This document shows, piece by piece, positions 45,458-56,791 of a DNA stretch of 64,000 bases. The stretch is from assembly GCF_905475465.1 (NCBI RefSeq), contig NC_062246.1, positions 10,938,001 through 11,002,000 on the forward strand. The letters are read 5' to 3'. Below the pieces are notes generated by a model. The model had not been told where the DNA came from. It did no database searches and worked only from the letters and a program-made list of their open reading frames with translations. Origin of the DNA: Pieris napi (taxonomy: Eukaryota; Arthropoda; Insecta; Lepidoptera; Pieridae). Positions within the stretch are counted from its first letter, which is position 1. Each line of letters opens with the position of its first letter. Both the position numbers and the translations under genes were made by a program.

Positions 45458-45725
45458 CAGTGGCGCTTCAACATTTTAAGGCTTGGGCCTCAGATTTTTG
45501 TATCTGTTTTATGATCATTTGTCTAATAGGCAAGAAGGTGGTCAGCCTCCTGTGCCTGACACTCGCCGTCGACTTTTTTGGTCTAAGGCAAACCGGCTTT
45601 CCTTTAGCGTTCGAGCGAATTTTAAATGCGCACATAGAAAGAAAGTCCATTGGTGCACAGCCGGGGATCGAACCTACGACCTCAGGGATGAGAGTCACAC
45701 GCTGAAGCCACTAGGCCAACACTGC
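45458..45725 (-). mobile_element. tRNA-derived SINE (type A), full copy
   Basis: Best-preserved copy. The minus-strand head reads GGCCTAGTGGCTTCAGCGTG and AGGTTCGATCCCCGGC. The body contains 'cgccgtcgacttttttggtc' on the plus strand. An A-run precedes it at 45447-45456. Confidence 0.88.
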
Positions 45726-45729
45726 TCCT

Positions 45730-46690
45730 TATTTTTAAATCACAATCCAAATCATGATGACATGAACGCAATTTTTTTTTAAAGTTGATGAAGGTAAAAG
45801 TAATCCCAGCCTGAACCAATTGCAGTAATGGATAATGCCCCACTGCACTCAAATAATTTCCAGCTTAAAATCTGAAATGCAGGAATGACGTAAGGGACTC
45901 TTTCACAAAGATAGTTTATACCATTTGATTAAAATATATCTATTGTAAATTCTAAACTATTGATTTATTAAACTACATGAGATAATTATTATTTATCACC
46001 TCCGCTCTATTTGAGAACGCAAATTTTAATTTCTTGTAAACCTTTTATTAATCGATAATTAAATATGAAGATAATTATGTTGGCAACATTTTGCTATAAG
46101 CTGACAGCGTCGCGTCCGCCCTTTTTTGGTGTTACGAACTCTATTATAAATTTATCCTCAACACAAGATATAACATTTTATATAAGTGACATCTAATAGA
46201 ATACAAAGTCATTAAGTATGTGCATTGCAGCGCCATCTTTGTATGATGCAGAAATCATATCATATTACTCGTAATGTAATTTTCACATTTATATATATGG
46301 ATAAAAAAATATTCATAATATAACATTTAAATGGTTATATATTATATGTAATAAATAATTTAACACTTTATAATTATTTTTTATTGTATTGACATTGACA
46401 TAATTCAGATAGCATTTGACATTTTCAGATAGGATTTGTCAAGTGTCAACTTCAATTTACATTTTACGATGCTAATTGCAATCGTATAAATTCTGAAATT
46501 TCGTGAAACTGAAATTGCCTAACGCTGCGTAAGGTTAAAGATTCGTAGTTTATTCTATACACTAATTAATTAATAAACAAAGGTCACCGCGTGCGCAAAT
46601 TTTTGGATTCCTGTGTGCCGAGAAAATTATGTATAAAGCATTATAGTGAGTGTTTTAATAAGTGTTCTGTGTTGCAAACAAATTTTGGTT
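45730..46690. promoter_or_regulatory. Upstream region and 5' UTR of MK2
   Basis: Sequence leading into the MK2 start codon. The last ~120 bp ('caccgcgtgcgcaaattttt', 'agtgttctgtgttgcaaaca') are the likely 5' UTR. No TATA box or transposon is evident in the proximal part. Start site not determinable. Confidence 0.35.
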
Positions 46691-46693
46691 AAG

Positions 46694-46783
46694 ATGAATT
46701 TTCCTAAAACTCCTAAAACAACTCCTATTACGGATGACTATGATATTTCCTCTACAGTCCTTGGCCTTGGGATCAACGGCAAG
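46694..46783 (+). CDS. MAPk-Ak2: MAPKAP kinase 2, first coding exon
   Basis: Ser/Thr kinase activated by p38 MAPK in stress and cytokine signalling. This exon encodes 30 residues, MNFPKTPKTTPITDDY, then STVLGLGINGK. PKTTP(I/L)TDDY and the Gly-rich loop start LGxGINGKV are diagnostic of insect MK2. The ATG at 46694 has an acceptable context (aagATG). The donor is AAG|GTACGTG at 46784 in phase 0. The remaining kinase exons (HRD, DFG, NLS/NES tail) are not visible anywhere downstream to 64000. Intron 1 is therefore at least 17.2 kb, or the gene is broken in the assembly. The oppositely oriented UGT gene would lie within this intron. Confidence 0.85.
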
Positions 46784-48300
46784 GTACGTGTTATTCATTA
46801 TTTTGCTATATTAGTTTAGTTTAGTTCTGCCTTATTGTTTACAATGCATGACGTAAAGATCAAAAATATACCTACCTAACGGAATCCTATGCCGCGACAA
46901 TCGTAAAAAAAACTTCCAATGTCATAAGTAATTGTTCACATAATATCTCTTATTTTTAGTAACTTCCAACGAATTGTTTTAATATCTAATAGCTCTCATG
47001 AGTAAACTAAAAAATTATATTTCTGTTATTTGGTTCAAATCAGCTCGTACAAATCGTTTTTATCATTAAATAATATCATAGAAACTGAACTTTGTACATG
47101 TTTTTATTAATGATGCAATTATTCATATTCAATGAAAACATCTACAGTAATTATGCTATAACAAAATCATCTGAGTCTTCTGAATCCTAAGTCTGCCATG
47201 TGGATGAAAGAAAAGAAAGGCAACTATAATTACCAAATAGCTTTAATATCATTTGGATAACATCTCTATTTAAAAGCTAACAAAATTAATGCAACTAGTG
47301 TAGGCATTACAGTTAATAAGTCTACGCTCTGTGCTTATGTTAGTTATGTAAAACAAATATCTATGTATAAGTAGCTATTTTTCCTACAGTCTCAGGTGAA
47401 AAGTTTCACCTGAGCAGCTGCTTATCAGTTCCGTAATATTAACATTATAACACCTTATCTTAAGATAACTATGATAAATTGGTCTCAAGTACTTTTTAAG
47501 CTTTATGAATGAAATTTGCGCTGATACACAGCAGTGTCAGTGACATAATGACATGTGTTTTTTTAGAAAAATAATTGATTTTCAAAAGATTCTATGAAAA
47601 GTATGTTATTTAAAAAGTATTTAAGTACTGTGAACAGATAAATATTTTATACATTAGTCAAGTTCAATGACATGATAAAATACTGACTCATTTGACAATG
47701 ACTTTCATGTATCACCTATATTATATCTGCAATAATTCGTTAAATTTTGTGGCTTATATGGATATATCGTCATAGTCATAGAATAGTGACGGATCTGACA
47801 AATAGTAAACTATACAGGGCAGCCATTTCAAAATAATATAATCATGTTAGTTTTTGTCATAACTATTTTAAATCATATTCTGTAATTATGAAAATTGGCG
47901 TACAAGGAAACAATAGGGTTTCTTTTGAAATAAAATAAAAATATTAAAATTAAATTACACACTTTTCTAGAAAAATCAATAAGCGTCTATCAAATCCGTC
48001 ACTTTACCGACTGATTAATTTGAAATTTAAATCACATGGATTTTTTTTAATGTAGCCGTAATATTTAGTCAATGTAGTATCCAAATACGATAAAAAGTGG
48101 ATTTTTCAAATACAATTGTAACTAGCTATGGTTAAATTCTTATAACATCACGATACAAGTGTAGTAGATACATAAATGATCTACTTAATCTAATCTATAA
48201 GTTATCAATTATTTAGTTATAAAGCAAAAAGCTTAAGCCAAGAGAGTCAAATGGATATACATATTTTGTGATTAAAATGACAAAACTTAGTTACTTCAGA

Positions 48301-48335
48301 TGACGTCAGATTAACGTCAAACTAACGTGACGTCA
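48301..48335. promoter_or_regulatory. Two perfect CRE motifs (TGACGTCA)
   Basis: TGACGTCA occurs at 48301-48308 and 48328-48335, with half-site-like 'aacgtca' and 'aacgtga' between and 'tgacgtta' shortly after. CREB/ATF proteins bind this palindrome. Position in MK2 intron 1; function is inferred. Confidence 0.35.
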
Positions 48336-48662
48336 GAAAGTAACGTATATTACCTCAAAGAATGACGTTAAAGCTTAACACTTTTAAATTCTTTGACAGT
48401 AATTCTAGACTGGACATTACGTCTAGAGTTAAGCTTGTTAACTAAAAATAATTAGTATTATGGGTTAAAATTTTTGTAAAAGTTTTTACCAGGAGATTTC
48501 CTGTTACACTATTTGTCTAGCCACATGAGAAAACATCAGCTAGTCAAATTAGGTTTTAAAAGAAAGACATCATAATGCAATAAAAGAGATGCTCTATGTT
48601 AGCTGGAATAGGTTACAAGTTCTGTAATTAGTTGTGAGGAAAATGTGTGTCATATATAAACT

Positions 48663-48668
48663 TTTATT
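48663..48668 (-). terminator. Candidate polyadenylation signal of the UGT gene
   Basis: AATAAA on the minus strand about 490 bp after the UGT stop. I saw no closer AATAAA. If used, the small MITE at 48876-48974 lies in the 3' UTR. Confidence 0.35.
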
Positions 48669-48875
48669 GAAGAAATTTAAACATAACAACATTATATTTA
48701 GCATTTTTATAACTACTTCTATATTTATATAATTCTATGTATTTTATAAACATGTTTTTACAATTTACTTATAAGTTTGCTGTCATACTAATGGATGTGT
48801 AAATCTGATGAGTAATGTCAGTTGTGATATGATTAAGTGCACAATCTAACATTTTCTTTTTATGTGATGTCTAAG

Positions 48876-48974
48876 GGTGCATCCACATCTGGCCAATGTG
48901 CAGCAGTCACGGCAATGGTTTGGTGCGCCTCTTTAGCGCAACTGATGTGCACATTCACCAGATGTGGACGCACC
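48876..48974. mobile_element. 99-bp MITE with 17-bp terminal inverted repeats
   Basis: The ends GGTGCATCCACATCTGG and its complement (one mismatch) are flanked by a direct CTAAG on both sides (48871-48875, 48975-48979). The interior is partly palindromic ('caatgtgc..gatgtgcacatt'). It lies downstream of the UGT stop. Confidence 0.6.
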
Positions 48975-49155
48975 CTAAGCCCCCTTATAAGCCTCCCTGA
49001 GACAAATACCTCCAAAGCTTCATTTACTGTCACAGTATAACTGTATGGGAGTGCTATCATCTCACTCTTGTCTATTTCTTAACGAGTTTTTATAGGGGGA
49101 TAATGCCTGTGGTAAATATTTCTAAGATTCTGAGAACCTAATGAATGTAGAAAGC

Positions 49156-49946
49156 CTACTTTAGTTTTTTCTTTTTATCAATTACTTTTCTAGAGACACG
49201 AAGTTTAAAAGCAACCCACACATACTTTTTTAGTAAATAATGACATATGAATATTAATGCAATTAAATCTAAGTATAGTTTCTTGTAAATTGGTATAGAC
49301 AAAGCTGGAGACCGTAAGAATGTTGCTCCTCCTGTTTTAACGACATACTCCACCCAAAAGACCAGCTCTTCACCTGGGTTTTGTTGTCGGGTGAGAAATG
49401 CCTCTGACAGTGCTTTTGCTTTCATTTTATATCTGTAAATTATTTATATATTAAGTGCAAATAATATTGAAATTGTATTACAAGGAACGCACTCTCCTGA
49501 GGGGAGAGCCAATGGAGATGTGGACACAGCATGAGACTTTGGACATAGCCAGTGTTGCCTGTTATATTTTTTATACAGTATTGTTTGTAATGCTTTCGAG
49601 TTTACATATAATTTGTCTAAATCCATGTCAGTTTATAATTGGGCCTTCTACAGCCATTCTACATTGACTTACTTTGGATTAGCGTTCATTGTATTTATAG
49701 CTGCTAGAAGATCAGATGCCAATCTTGTCCCACTTAAGTCGACTGATATGCCATAGCCTTTATTCTTCAAAGTCACAGAGTTGATCATCTGGTCGCCACA
49801 CACCGGTATACTTATGATTGGTACTCCGAAATGTATGGCTTCTATCGTTGATAGTTGACCACCATGGCTGATAAAGAGTTTTAAGTTTGGGTGCGCTAAA
49901 ATTAAAAAAATACTATTATTTTCAATGATTAATCATAAGTTTTATC

Positions 49947-49991
<45 letters not shown>

Positions 49992-52900
49992 CAATATAGA
50001 TTTTATTATTCACCTAAAATACTCTGCTGAGGCGCCCATTTTACCAAGTGTACGTTACTTGGGATGTTATCCCAATCACTCTCATATTTCCATATCACAG
50101 TTTCGTTCAATTGTCCGAACATATTCATTATAGATGTTTTCATAAAGGCAGTCATGTCCATGCTTCGTAGATTTGAGCCCATGCTGAAGTATATTACTCC
50201 ATGTTTAGCGTTGTCCATGATTTTTTGGAATTCCTGTAAGTTTTGGCAAAGTTATCGTAACCGATATTTGTACAGAGCATTGGATGTGCCTAATGTGCTA
50301 TAAACATATTTTTTTTTCATCTAATTCTAAACTCACTAAACTTTTTCCGTAAATTGAAGATAATAATAATAAGTCCGTCTCCTGCCACTCATGTAGTACC
50401 GCTAAGGTTTTTTTTTTTAAAACATTTTTTTTTAAAAGTTCATAAATGGAGGATACAGAAGAAAGCTATAAATAGGGAAGACATCCTTGAACTTGCAACA
50501 AACTTTTATACCGCAGCTTGCATACTCACGCTGCCATAAGGCTGGCAAGTGCGTTACCGGCCTTTAAAAAATGCTTGGTAAGCTTAAGCAAGGCCTTATT
50601 ACATTGTATATACCTCTAGGAATAAAAAGGATTTTTTTTTAAACGTACTTACCTGAGGTAGTGGCGGTATATGTTCACTAATGTGATAACCAGCTATGCA
50701 TTTAGCGTTTTGTGGCAGTTTGAAAGGTGTTCCGAGGGTAGGATGCGTATTTAGAAACATGAGTGATGCGTTATAATATGCGTCTTCGTATGAAGGCATT
50801 ACAACACCACGTTTCTTTGCCATTGCTCCAAATTGGTTGTAGTAGCTGGCTTTCTCATTTGGAGTTATCCAGAAGCTGGAATATGAATAGCTTTCTTTAA
50901 TTAATTAAAGTATTATACCTTCTTAATAATAATACTAATTAAGACTCATTTATTGAACATTCATCTATCTTCACAAAATATACACACACACTTAAAATTT
51001 TATACAGAAATAATTTTAAATATTTTTTTCCAAGGACCTCTTATAGAGTATAGTCCAAGTGGCACGATCTCTCTCTATCTTGATTCTCTCCACCAACTTC
51101 TTTAAGCTCGTCAGCCCACCGTGCATCTCTCATCTCTCTGCCATTGTTCATGCGCTATGGCCCGCCCATTACCACTTAATTTTTTTGCAATGGGATAGTG
51201 CTTCAAAAACTTTTGTTTTATTTCTTATATTTTATTTTTGTTACGAAGTAGGCAAGTTTATATAAAATCGTACAGTTTATAGGTGAAACCTATCGCGAAC
51301 TATGTCATTCGTATGACAAATCTGATACCTTTTACATAAAGAAAAAGAATCATAATAACATGGTTATCCAATAGGATATATGGCCGGGGTTGAAATCGGA
51401 GTCTAATTTACTCTTAGGGCTAAAGTTAAAACAGCTAGTACGTTTCGTGTATAAGAAAGCCCTAGTGCCATACCTTCTATAAATACACCTTTCTATGACA
51501 TAGTAAAGTTCCTTTGCTCTATGCCAGAAGCTTAACGGTGTTACATTATTTGAGTACAGGTCAATGTAAACAGCTGGATTTGGTATCCCGTCTATCAATT
51601 GTAGTATTTCCCAGTAGGCGTCAGTTGTTCCCAGCCAGATTAAATGAGTTTGGAGCAACGGAGCAATCCTGCAAAGAGAGATAGGGATGGAGCTAAAAAC
51701 CTTTAAGTAATAAATAAGTAAAATTGTTAGAATTTAACAAAAATGTTCAAAAATTTCTTTAAAATAAACGAGAGATCATAAAAGTAAAGTAAAATGTTAT
51801 TTTGAGCATTGACAAACCCGGTCAACTTTGGAGCGCTGTAGCAGCGTTTCCAATTAACGAAATTTTAAAAAAAATATAGAGAAAAATCTTCAGAAAGAGA
51901 TCCTCTACAAAATTGTTCTGAGATAATTTTTTGATAAAATCAAAAGAAAAAAGTTTTTATGCAATAAAGCATTTTTTTTTCACTTTTTTACTTATAACTT
52001 TTGAATTTTGGCTTTATATTAAAAAGTCACGGAGACAATTGTAGGCAAAGCGATTTGCTACGGAATAAGTCTTCACAATTTTTTTTGTACAATGGATAGT
52101 TTAGGAGATGTAGCCAAAAACGTGTTTTCACCCCTTTTTCCAAGATGGCGGCCGGGGGACAAGGGCGCTAACCCCACAAACTTGGGTTTAAGCTTCCCCC
52201 TACATATTCCATAAATAAAATTGCGTCCTCTAACATATGTTCAGTTTGGCCCTCAATTGTAACATTTCAATGGACTAATAGCTCTATCGTTTTAGTAGTA
52301 ACTGTTACGATAGAAAAAAATTGTGGGAAATAAATGTCATCAACTTTAAGCGTCTAATAAAAGATACCCTAATAATATGTTGATGCATCTATATTTTTTA
52401 TATTTATATAGGTATATAGCTCATAACGACCCTATGATCTTAAGTTTTTGGTCCTCCTTTTGTATTTAAACTCGCAGATTTTTGACTTATTATAATAAAA
52501 ATATAATATATCATTGTAGTAACATACCCCATCACGTAATCCGTGTGGACCCAATCTGCGATGACAGCGTCGAACCTCTCATTTGGGTCGCTTAAGAGTT
52601 CAATTACTTCTGGATGATCAAATGATCGTCGGTGGGTTTCATAAGTGAAAAGAAGTGCGTCCTTGAACCCAAGCTTTCGTTTTGTTTGTGATCCGATTGT
52701 GTAGCCCTCTTCTAAACAAGTAGAAACGATTAATTAGTAGTCTAGAAAAATTAAACCCACTTAAAATAGCTGTCAAAAAAAAAGAATAAATGCTGCTCCG
52801 TATCTGAAAAATTAACCGATTTAATTGAAAATTTAGTTTTCCGGGAAATTGGTGGGAGGTCAAAATATCCAATATCACATACAACACCAGTGCCTGATGG

Positions 52901-54509
52901 TGTTAGGAGGCGACATCGACCAACGTGTCTATTCGTAGATACCCTACAAACGAGAGGTCGCGTTTTATCTTTTTTTTATGTAACAGGGGCAAACGGGCAG
53001 GAGGCTCATCTGATGTTAAGTCATACCGCCGTCCAAAGACACTCGCACTGCTAGGTGGCCCGCAAGTGCGAGCCTCGGTTCTTAAAGGTCATCACATCTT
53101 ATGTACGTAATTAATACTTGCTTGTATGAAACGAAAAAATCGTGAGAAATTCATAGGCATAGTTCAAGTCACGCAATTTTTGGAGATTATTGACCCCCCC
53201 CCCCATGTAACGCGCTGTAACGTTTTTCTGTACCCGTTAGTAAAACATTGCAGTTATATGTTTTTTTTTTAAATAAATGTTACGTCACTTTAAAGGAAAT
53301 TATGTAAATAATTTAAAAAAATAGGTTGCCAGCTCTCAGCGTTGTTAGGTGTCAATAAAATAGCCCTGCCCCGGCCCCACGCCCCAAGAAATATATAGCG
53401 ACGGAGAATCACTATTGATAGTTGAATTGTACCAGCGAGATTGCTAATGGCTTTAGTTGTGCGTGGTGGGAGATGGACAAGGCTCCGCTGTTACTAAGTC
53501 CCATCTAGGACGAGTGTTGGTGGCATGTGGGGCCTTCGGGCAATCAGTTTAGACTGATTGAGGAATCTCCCTTTAGGTCGGAAGAAGAACACAACCTCCC
53601 TCTTCCACACAAGTTCTCTATTCTATCTATATACTTTTATTACTTCTGTAATAAGATACCTCTGGACAGAGTGGAGAAGGAGTGCTGCAATTGAAAGCCA
53701 GCAATTGGTGGGATAGGGAATGCTGGAAGTTTCTTGTTTTGGAGGCCCAGATTTTGGGCCGCAGAGCCAAGGGAGTGCGTGTATGTATTACCACTCTGCA
53801 CGTTCTAAATAAAAAATCTTATTGTGAAATAAAATACTTACTGTTGTTCAATGTAGCTGATTTTGCTTGTCGACCAACTTCTGATACATCGACGACTCTT
53901 GTGTAATTTGGATTGAGGGTTTCCCTAGGGAATGAGGTTATATGCACCACCTGGAAATCAAATTTATAAGGCCGTAATGCAATTTGTATAATCTACAATT
54001 ACTAGTTTCTCTTTCTATGAAATTGTATTTATGCTCTGGTAAAATGAGACAGAATAGTGTTTAAATTTAAAAAATTGCCGATTTAGCTTTTTATGAACAT
54101 TGGGTTAGTTATCTCCAGTTGATCTATATCTCCATATAATTAAAAAATCACGTGTTTCTCACTAAGCTAATTTATTGAAATAAAATGTCAAGAACAATGC
54201 TTAAGGATTCAAGACAAATTTCTCGAACTGATAATTATTGTTCTGTAGCAATAAGTAGCGATACCAGGGAAACGAAGATGCCGAACTTCAGATGATTTCT
54301 AGTTTACCTTTGGCATCAGGAGATGTAGGGAGTGCTCCTTAAGGTTAAGTGAAAGTTACCTCATGACCAGCCTTCAGTAGATGGTCCACTGCAGCATACC
54401 CCAATATACTGTGACTCTTTGATGAAATAGGAAAGAAGACTAGAATCCGTAAAGCGTCATTAAATTTCAACGTCCCAATAATGATTGCTAGGAGTAGACT
54501 GTATTGCAT
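49156..54509 (-). CDS. UDP-glycosyltransferase (UGT), complete
   Basis: Microsomal enzyme that conjugates a UDP-sugar to small lipophilic compounds. Coding exons in order: 54509-54360, 53950-53842, 52711-52528, 51668-51474, 50875-50653, 50233-50014, 49895-49673, 49432-49156. All splice sites are canonical and phases sum to 526 residues, the usual UGT length. A signal peptide (about 1-19) leads to FPISSKSHS, with H33 the likely catalytic base. VIADWVHTDY is in exon 3, WITPNEKA in exon 5 and GVIYFSMGSN in exon 6. The PROSITE UGT signature occupies residues 368-396 (FISHGGQ to PVCGDQ). Near the C-terminus, WVEYVVKTGGATFLRS precedes a transmembrane segment (about 487-503) and a KKKK tail facing the cytosol, typical of ER retention. 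The ATG follows directly on an acceptor (ttttcag at 54510), so the 5' UTR is spliced. UGT subfamily not assigned. Confidence 0.95.
49950..49988. repeat. (TA)n microsatellite in UGT intron
   Basis: About 39 bp of pure TA between the exon starting at 49895 and the exon ending at 50014, only about 25 bp from the latter. Confidence 0.85.
51060..51180 (-). mobile_element. LINE RT tail fragment in UGT intron
   Basis: The minus strand reads RDARWADELKEVGGENQ, with GHS-like sequence upstream. It matches the RRWxDDIxxVAGxxWxR end of the LINE family at 41345-41835. Short and decayed. Confidence 0.45.
51780..52330. other. Unassigned segment of UGT intron
   Basis: A distinctive stretch with 'ccaagatggcggccggggga' and 'cagtttggccctcaattgta'. 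It may be a repeat, but no other copy is in the window and no ends could be defined. Confidence 0.3.
52972..53105 (-). repeat. Dispersed repeat ('GAGAGTGTCC' family) in UGT intron
   Basis: Contains 'gggcaaacgggcaggaggct', 'catctgatgttaagtcatac' and 'cgccgtccaaagacactcgc'. Minus orientation. Confidence 0.55.
53150..53245. repeat. C-tract repeat fragment
   Basis: Eleven C at 53194-53204 inside 'ggagattattgacccc' and 'atgtaacgcgctgtaacg'. I recall this context from a dispersed insect DNA element, but it is too short to classify. Confidence 0.3.
53250..53835. other. Remainder of UGT intron 2
   Basis: Locally GC-richer near 53400-53620 ('ctccgctgttactaagtccc', 'ggggccttcgggcaatcagt'), suggesting a transposon remnant. 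No motif could be read. Confidence 0.3.
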
Positions 54510-54549
54510 CTGAAAATAATAAATTATATTATTTGGGAAAATGCTTGAA

Positions 54550-54722
54550 AAGTCTCTCAAGGTCAAGGTCGTAGGCTCGATGCCCCGGCTGTGCACCATT
54601 GGATTTTCTTTCTATGTGCGCATTTGACACTTGCTCGAACGGTGAAGGAAAACATCGTGAGGAAACAGACTTGCCGTAGAATCGAAAAAGTTGACGGCGT
54701 GTAACAGGCACAGTTGGCCAAT
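54550..54722 (+). mobile_element. SINE type A fragment upstream of the UGT start
   Basis: Retains the B box region 'gtaggctcgatgccccggct', 'aacatcgtgaggaaacagac' and 'gacggcgtgtaacaggcac'. It begins about 40 bp upstream of the UGT start codon, so it lies in the 5' UTR intron. Confidence 0.65.
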
Positions 54723-55014
54723 TTGAGCCATTATATTATACAAGAGTCTTCGTCGAATCGCAAATCATAATGCGTTGGAACCTTGAAACATCTGTTTAAT
54801 GTTTAATTTCAGTTTAATTTATTATCTTTAAATATACTTAATTGACTTTTTCTGTTTCTGTAATCTGTTTTGGCACTTGTAAATTGTCCAAGGCTATCAA
54901 ACTATTTAACCTCCTTTCCCAGAAGTTATAGACTGCCGTGTAATTTTTACAAGGGGAAGGTGATTAAATTTTGTGGGAGAGAATTTAGACCATAAGTTTT
55001 GACAACAATTATAA

Positions 55015-55370
55015 ATAACTAGCGGCCCGGCCCGACTTCGCACAGGTAGGCATTTAAACATTTTTGTACATATTGATATGTTCTTTAATATTGTGGAAAA
55101 AAATTTTGTTCTATCATCAATCGTTTTCGCAGCGCATGCGAAGAAAATATTTTATAGGTATTTTTTTAACACCTTGGGTAACATTATTGTAGTTTTAGTA
55201 GGGATTCTTATTGTTTTCTTGAAATGAAAGTAGCCTATATTAATCAGTGATAATGTAGCATTCAAATGTTGAAAGAATTTTTAAAATCGGTCCAGTACTT
55301 TTTGAGCCAATTCGTTACAAACATACATACAAATCAATATTAATCAATCTGAATTTAATTCTCTTTGCAA
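55015..55370 (+). repeat. LINE-end repeat (CTAGCGGCCCGGCCCGACTT type)
   Basis: The head 'actagcggcccggcccgact' and the end 'aaaatcggtccagtactttt' with 'cgttacaaacatacatac' match an abundant repeat of insect genomes. Full-looking, about 350 bp. Confidence 0.6.
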
Positions 55371-55476
55371 ATAAACGATTGATTCTTATTATAATTACTA
55401 AGTGGTTTCTTTTATAATGTGTAGTTGTGAGATTACTTATAAATACAGTGAAACACTAGAAAATTAATTTACTTAC

Positions 55477-55520
55477 CTTAAGTTTTTCAAGTGTTCTTAC
55501 AAAGAATGTTACCGTTTCAA
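55477..55520 (-). other. Candidate 5' non-coding exon of the UGT gene
   Basis: A strong donor CTTAAG|GTAAGT on the minus strand at 55477/55476, about 970 bp upstream of the acceptor that precedes the UGT ATG. It would supply the leader that the acceptor at 54510 implies. The 5' end is unknown. Confidence 0.3.
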
Positions 55521-56785
55521 ACACAACTAGATTAATGAATATATGTAAAATAACTTAATTACATAACTCATCAATACAACCATTATGTATGGTACATTGG
55601 TAATATATACAGTGTGTTTAAAAATAACGATGATAAAGATTTGCATAGTTAACTAGAACTTGTGTCTGTAACTCGGTGTTTAAAATTTTCAATGAGTCAT
55701 AATTTTTTTATGACAAATATTTTTCCTCGTTCTTATCACGTGTGTGTTATCAGATCTAAATACAACGTGATTATGATGAGAGTAGTTCAGGCATCGGAGG
55801 TGGGGTTCGGCCTTTAAAGGAAAAGAATTAATAAGAGTCAAAAATGTGACTCTCGGCTATAAGAGTTTTCAGGAATCTCTCCCTGAATCAAGAAAAGAGC
55901 GGACCAATTCTTAAAATGCCGGCAACATACTCGCGAATCCTCTGGCATTGAGAGTGTCCATGGGCACAATCATTGTCAGGTAACCTGCGCGTTTGTTCAA
56001 TATAAAAAAAGTGGATTCACTATGTAATATGTGTAATGATAAACTATGTAAATAATTAAAACATTCGCGTAGTTTAAATCTGTATACAATGTGTATTTTA
56101 TTAACATGCTTTATCTTCATTTATTTAATCTAATTTCTCTCCAGTTTTGTGTGTGTAATTTGTGTTATTGTAATGTAAATTAAGTGTTATTACTGAAGGT
56201 TTTATTTAAATGTGTAGTGTAATAATAACAATTAAAATACATAACGCATTAAAACTCTTTCGATTATCATAATTTTACAATTTATTTTGAATTAATTAAA
56301 AATTATGGGCACCAAATTTAATACAAAATTAAAAACTACACTCGGCACATAGTTTGCATGAAAATATCTAGCATTTAGTAGCAAATACACTAAGCTATAG
56401 GCTCAACTATGAGTTTGACAATATACTATCATAAAGTCAAGTTCTATACGCATACAGTCACATAATACTCACTATAAAGAGGCCCTTAGGTATATGTAAA
56501 AAATATATGTGACGCGGTCCTACATTACAATAGAATAATCTTAATTTTATTATATAATCTTTTAATTTCTAGAAGTTTCTGTAAAACATTTGACAGTCGA
56601 TTTAATTAGAAATTTAATTTTGAACACCTTTTTAAATACAACGTCATTCAAGGCCTTGTTAGTCCTTCGCGAACACCTAGTTCAACAAAACAATTATTAT
56701 AATCATTACATTTAAAATTATGATTGGAAAAGTTTCCGTCTGTACCGTTCAATTGGGCCTTTAGAATGTTGGTTTATATGAATTG
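55520..56785. other. Intergenic or MK2-intron sequence
   Basis: AT-rich. Includes a 'GAGAGTGTCC'-family repeat at 55885-56010 ('aaagagcggaccaattctta', 'ctggcattgagagtgtccat'). No exon supported. Confidence 0.4.
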
Positions 56786-56791
56786 TGTATA

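Larger units (their letters stand above)
46784..48870. other. MK2 intron 1, proximal part
   Basis: AT-rich with no exon found. It contains a perfect 11-bp-arm hairpin at 47391-47414 (CTCAGGTGAAA, loop AG) and the CRE-like pair near 48301-48335. Confidence 0.45.

Noticed and set aside
45460..45782. Several overlapping ORFs of 76-99 codons
   Set aside because: All are translations of a type A SINE copy.
53400..53620. Possible coding exon in UGT intron (GC-rich block)
   Set aside because: UGT exons join in phase without it, and no frame shows a known motif; probably a transposon remnant.
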